Positions 63,483 to 64,000 of a stretch of DNA of 64,000 nucleotides are shown in pieces (position 1 is the stretch's first letter; each line of letters begins with the position of its first letter). The DNA comes from Kosakonia sp. BYX6 (GTDB taxonomy: Bacteria; Pseudomonadota; Gammaproteobacteria; Enterobacterales; Enterobacteriaceae). Made by a program: the position numbers and the translations under genes. The stretch spans positions 2,452,406 to 2,516,405 of the forward strand of contig NZ_CP151800.1 in assembly GCF_038449125.1 (NCBI RefSeq), written 5' to 3'. The notes beneath the pieces are model-generated. The model saw nothing but the letters and a program-made list of their open reading frames with translations. It was not told the origin of the DNA and ran no database searches.

Positions 63483-63776
63483 TTAACGCTGACGCTCGCG
63501 CCACTCCTTAATCATCTCTTTGCTGACTTCATCGGCGTAACAAATGGGCGAATAGCCTCCCGCTCTGCTCCAGGCACTGCGCTTACCGCATGAACTACCA
63601 TTGCGGGCCTGGTTGAACGGGCATGCACAGGTGCCGGGGTACTGGGCAATGGATTCGGCAATAATCTCTTTTTTCACCTGCGCATCGGACAGCGCCTGTG
63701 TTTTTGCCATCCCTTCTGTCGCCATAAACACGCTGGCAGCAGCAATAACGCCCCACAACATCACTCGTATTTTCAT
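63483..63776 (-). CDS. Small exported four-cysteine protein
   Basis: 97 residues from the ATG at 63776. A signal peptide (cleavage near GMA, about 24) is followed by a helix and a compact region with Cys50, Cys52, Cys63 and Cys79 in YPGTCACPFNQ, GSSCGKRSAWS and GGYSPICYADEVS. The four cysteines and Gly-Tyr-Ser-Pro motif suggest a small disulfide-bonded periplasmic domain found in many proteobacterial and plasmid hypothetical proteins. The function is not known. Confidence 0.8.
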   Translation of the reverse strand: MKIRVMLWGVIAAASVFMATEGMAKTQALSDAQVKKEIIAESIAQYPGTCACPFNQARNGSSCGKRSAWSRAGGYSPICYADEVSKEMIKEWRERQR

Positions 63777-64000
63777 TTTTATTATCCTGCGAAGGTATGA
63801 ATGCACAGATTATTATTCCTGCAATGAATGAATATTGACGAAACGCACATTCGCTGGCAGAGATTATATCCACCATGAGATTTAGCTTAGGTGTTGATTT
63901 TAATATCGAATCCCATTAAAGGGGTACCGGGATATTTGGCGACAGCGGAAAGTCTCTGTTATTGTCTACCAGCAGGCATACATCAGATAAGACAAGGTAA

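Overview
The window is chromosomal DNA of an enterobacterium. Most of it matches the Escherichia/Salmonella/Klebsiella backbone gene for gene: sra-maeA, araJ, fdnGHI-yddG, smvA-smvR, nhoA, pptA, ansP-yncE-yncD(pqqU), mcbR, curA, mnaT-ydcZ, ydcY, ortT and the Salmonella-named srfABC operon. REP/BIME-type repeats sit between many genes, as is usual in this family. A BlrP1-like photoreceptor, smvA with smvR, and an L-talarate/galactarate dehydratase point to a Kosakonia/Enterobacter/Klebsiella-like genus rather than E. coli itself. The genus is an inference; I could not run a comparison.

Layout. 0-2.3 kb: the start of a membrane sensor (probably c-di-GMP related), a BLUF-EAL blue-light phosphodiesterase and a GntR/FCD regulator. 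2.3-10.4 kb: a cluster under that regulator with two MmgE/PrpD enzymes, a TSUP exporter and an AapJQMP/YhdWXYZ-type amino-acid ABC importer. It looks like an uncharacterised catabolic route for an amino-dicarboxylate-like compound. 10.8-13.5 kb: an Aer-like receptor and an orphan PL5 alginate lyase. 13.6-18 kb: sra, 92-bp tandem repeats, maeA, an exported pyrophosphatase and araJ. 18.1-23.8 kb: the selenoprotein formate dehydrogenase-N operon (reverse strand) and yddG. 23.8-30.3 kb: smvA/smvR, nhoA and a Fe3+/phosphonate-type ABC importer. 30.5-32.9 kb: a GAF-GGDEF diguanylate cyclase and a flavin reductase-like protein.

33-39.1 kb is the most irregular part. It holds a lone contractile-tail sheath gene with no other tail genes, pptA, an internally deleted glutathione S-transferase remnant, a P-loop NTPase, a LacI regulator with the talarate/galactarate dehydratase, and a small-genome-island-like gene for a caspase-fold (clan CD) cysteine-protease-like protein. 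39.1-52.5 kb returns to backbone: ansP, yncE, yncD, a large chemoreceptor, mcbR, curA, an XRE-cupin regulator divergent from mnaT-ydcZ, ydcY and a DppA-like binding protein. 52.7-59.3 kb is srfABC: a membrane-anchored proline-rich protein, an actin/Hsp70-fold protein and a P-loop-like protein with a degenerate P-loop. 59.5-64 kb holds two alpha/beta hydrolases, an HxlR regulator divergent from an NmrA-type reductase, two OrtT-type membrane-toxin paralogues about 1.5 kb apart, and a small exported four-cysteine protein.

The best candidates for undescribed biology are the GntR-MmgE/PrpD-TSUP-ABC cluster, the orphan sheath, the caspase-like protein, srfABC, and the duplicated OrtT toxins. No rRNA, tRNA, CRISPR array or intact insertion sequence was seen.
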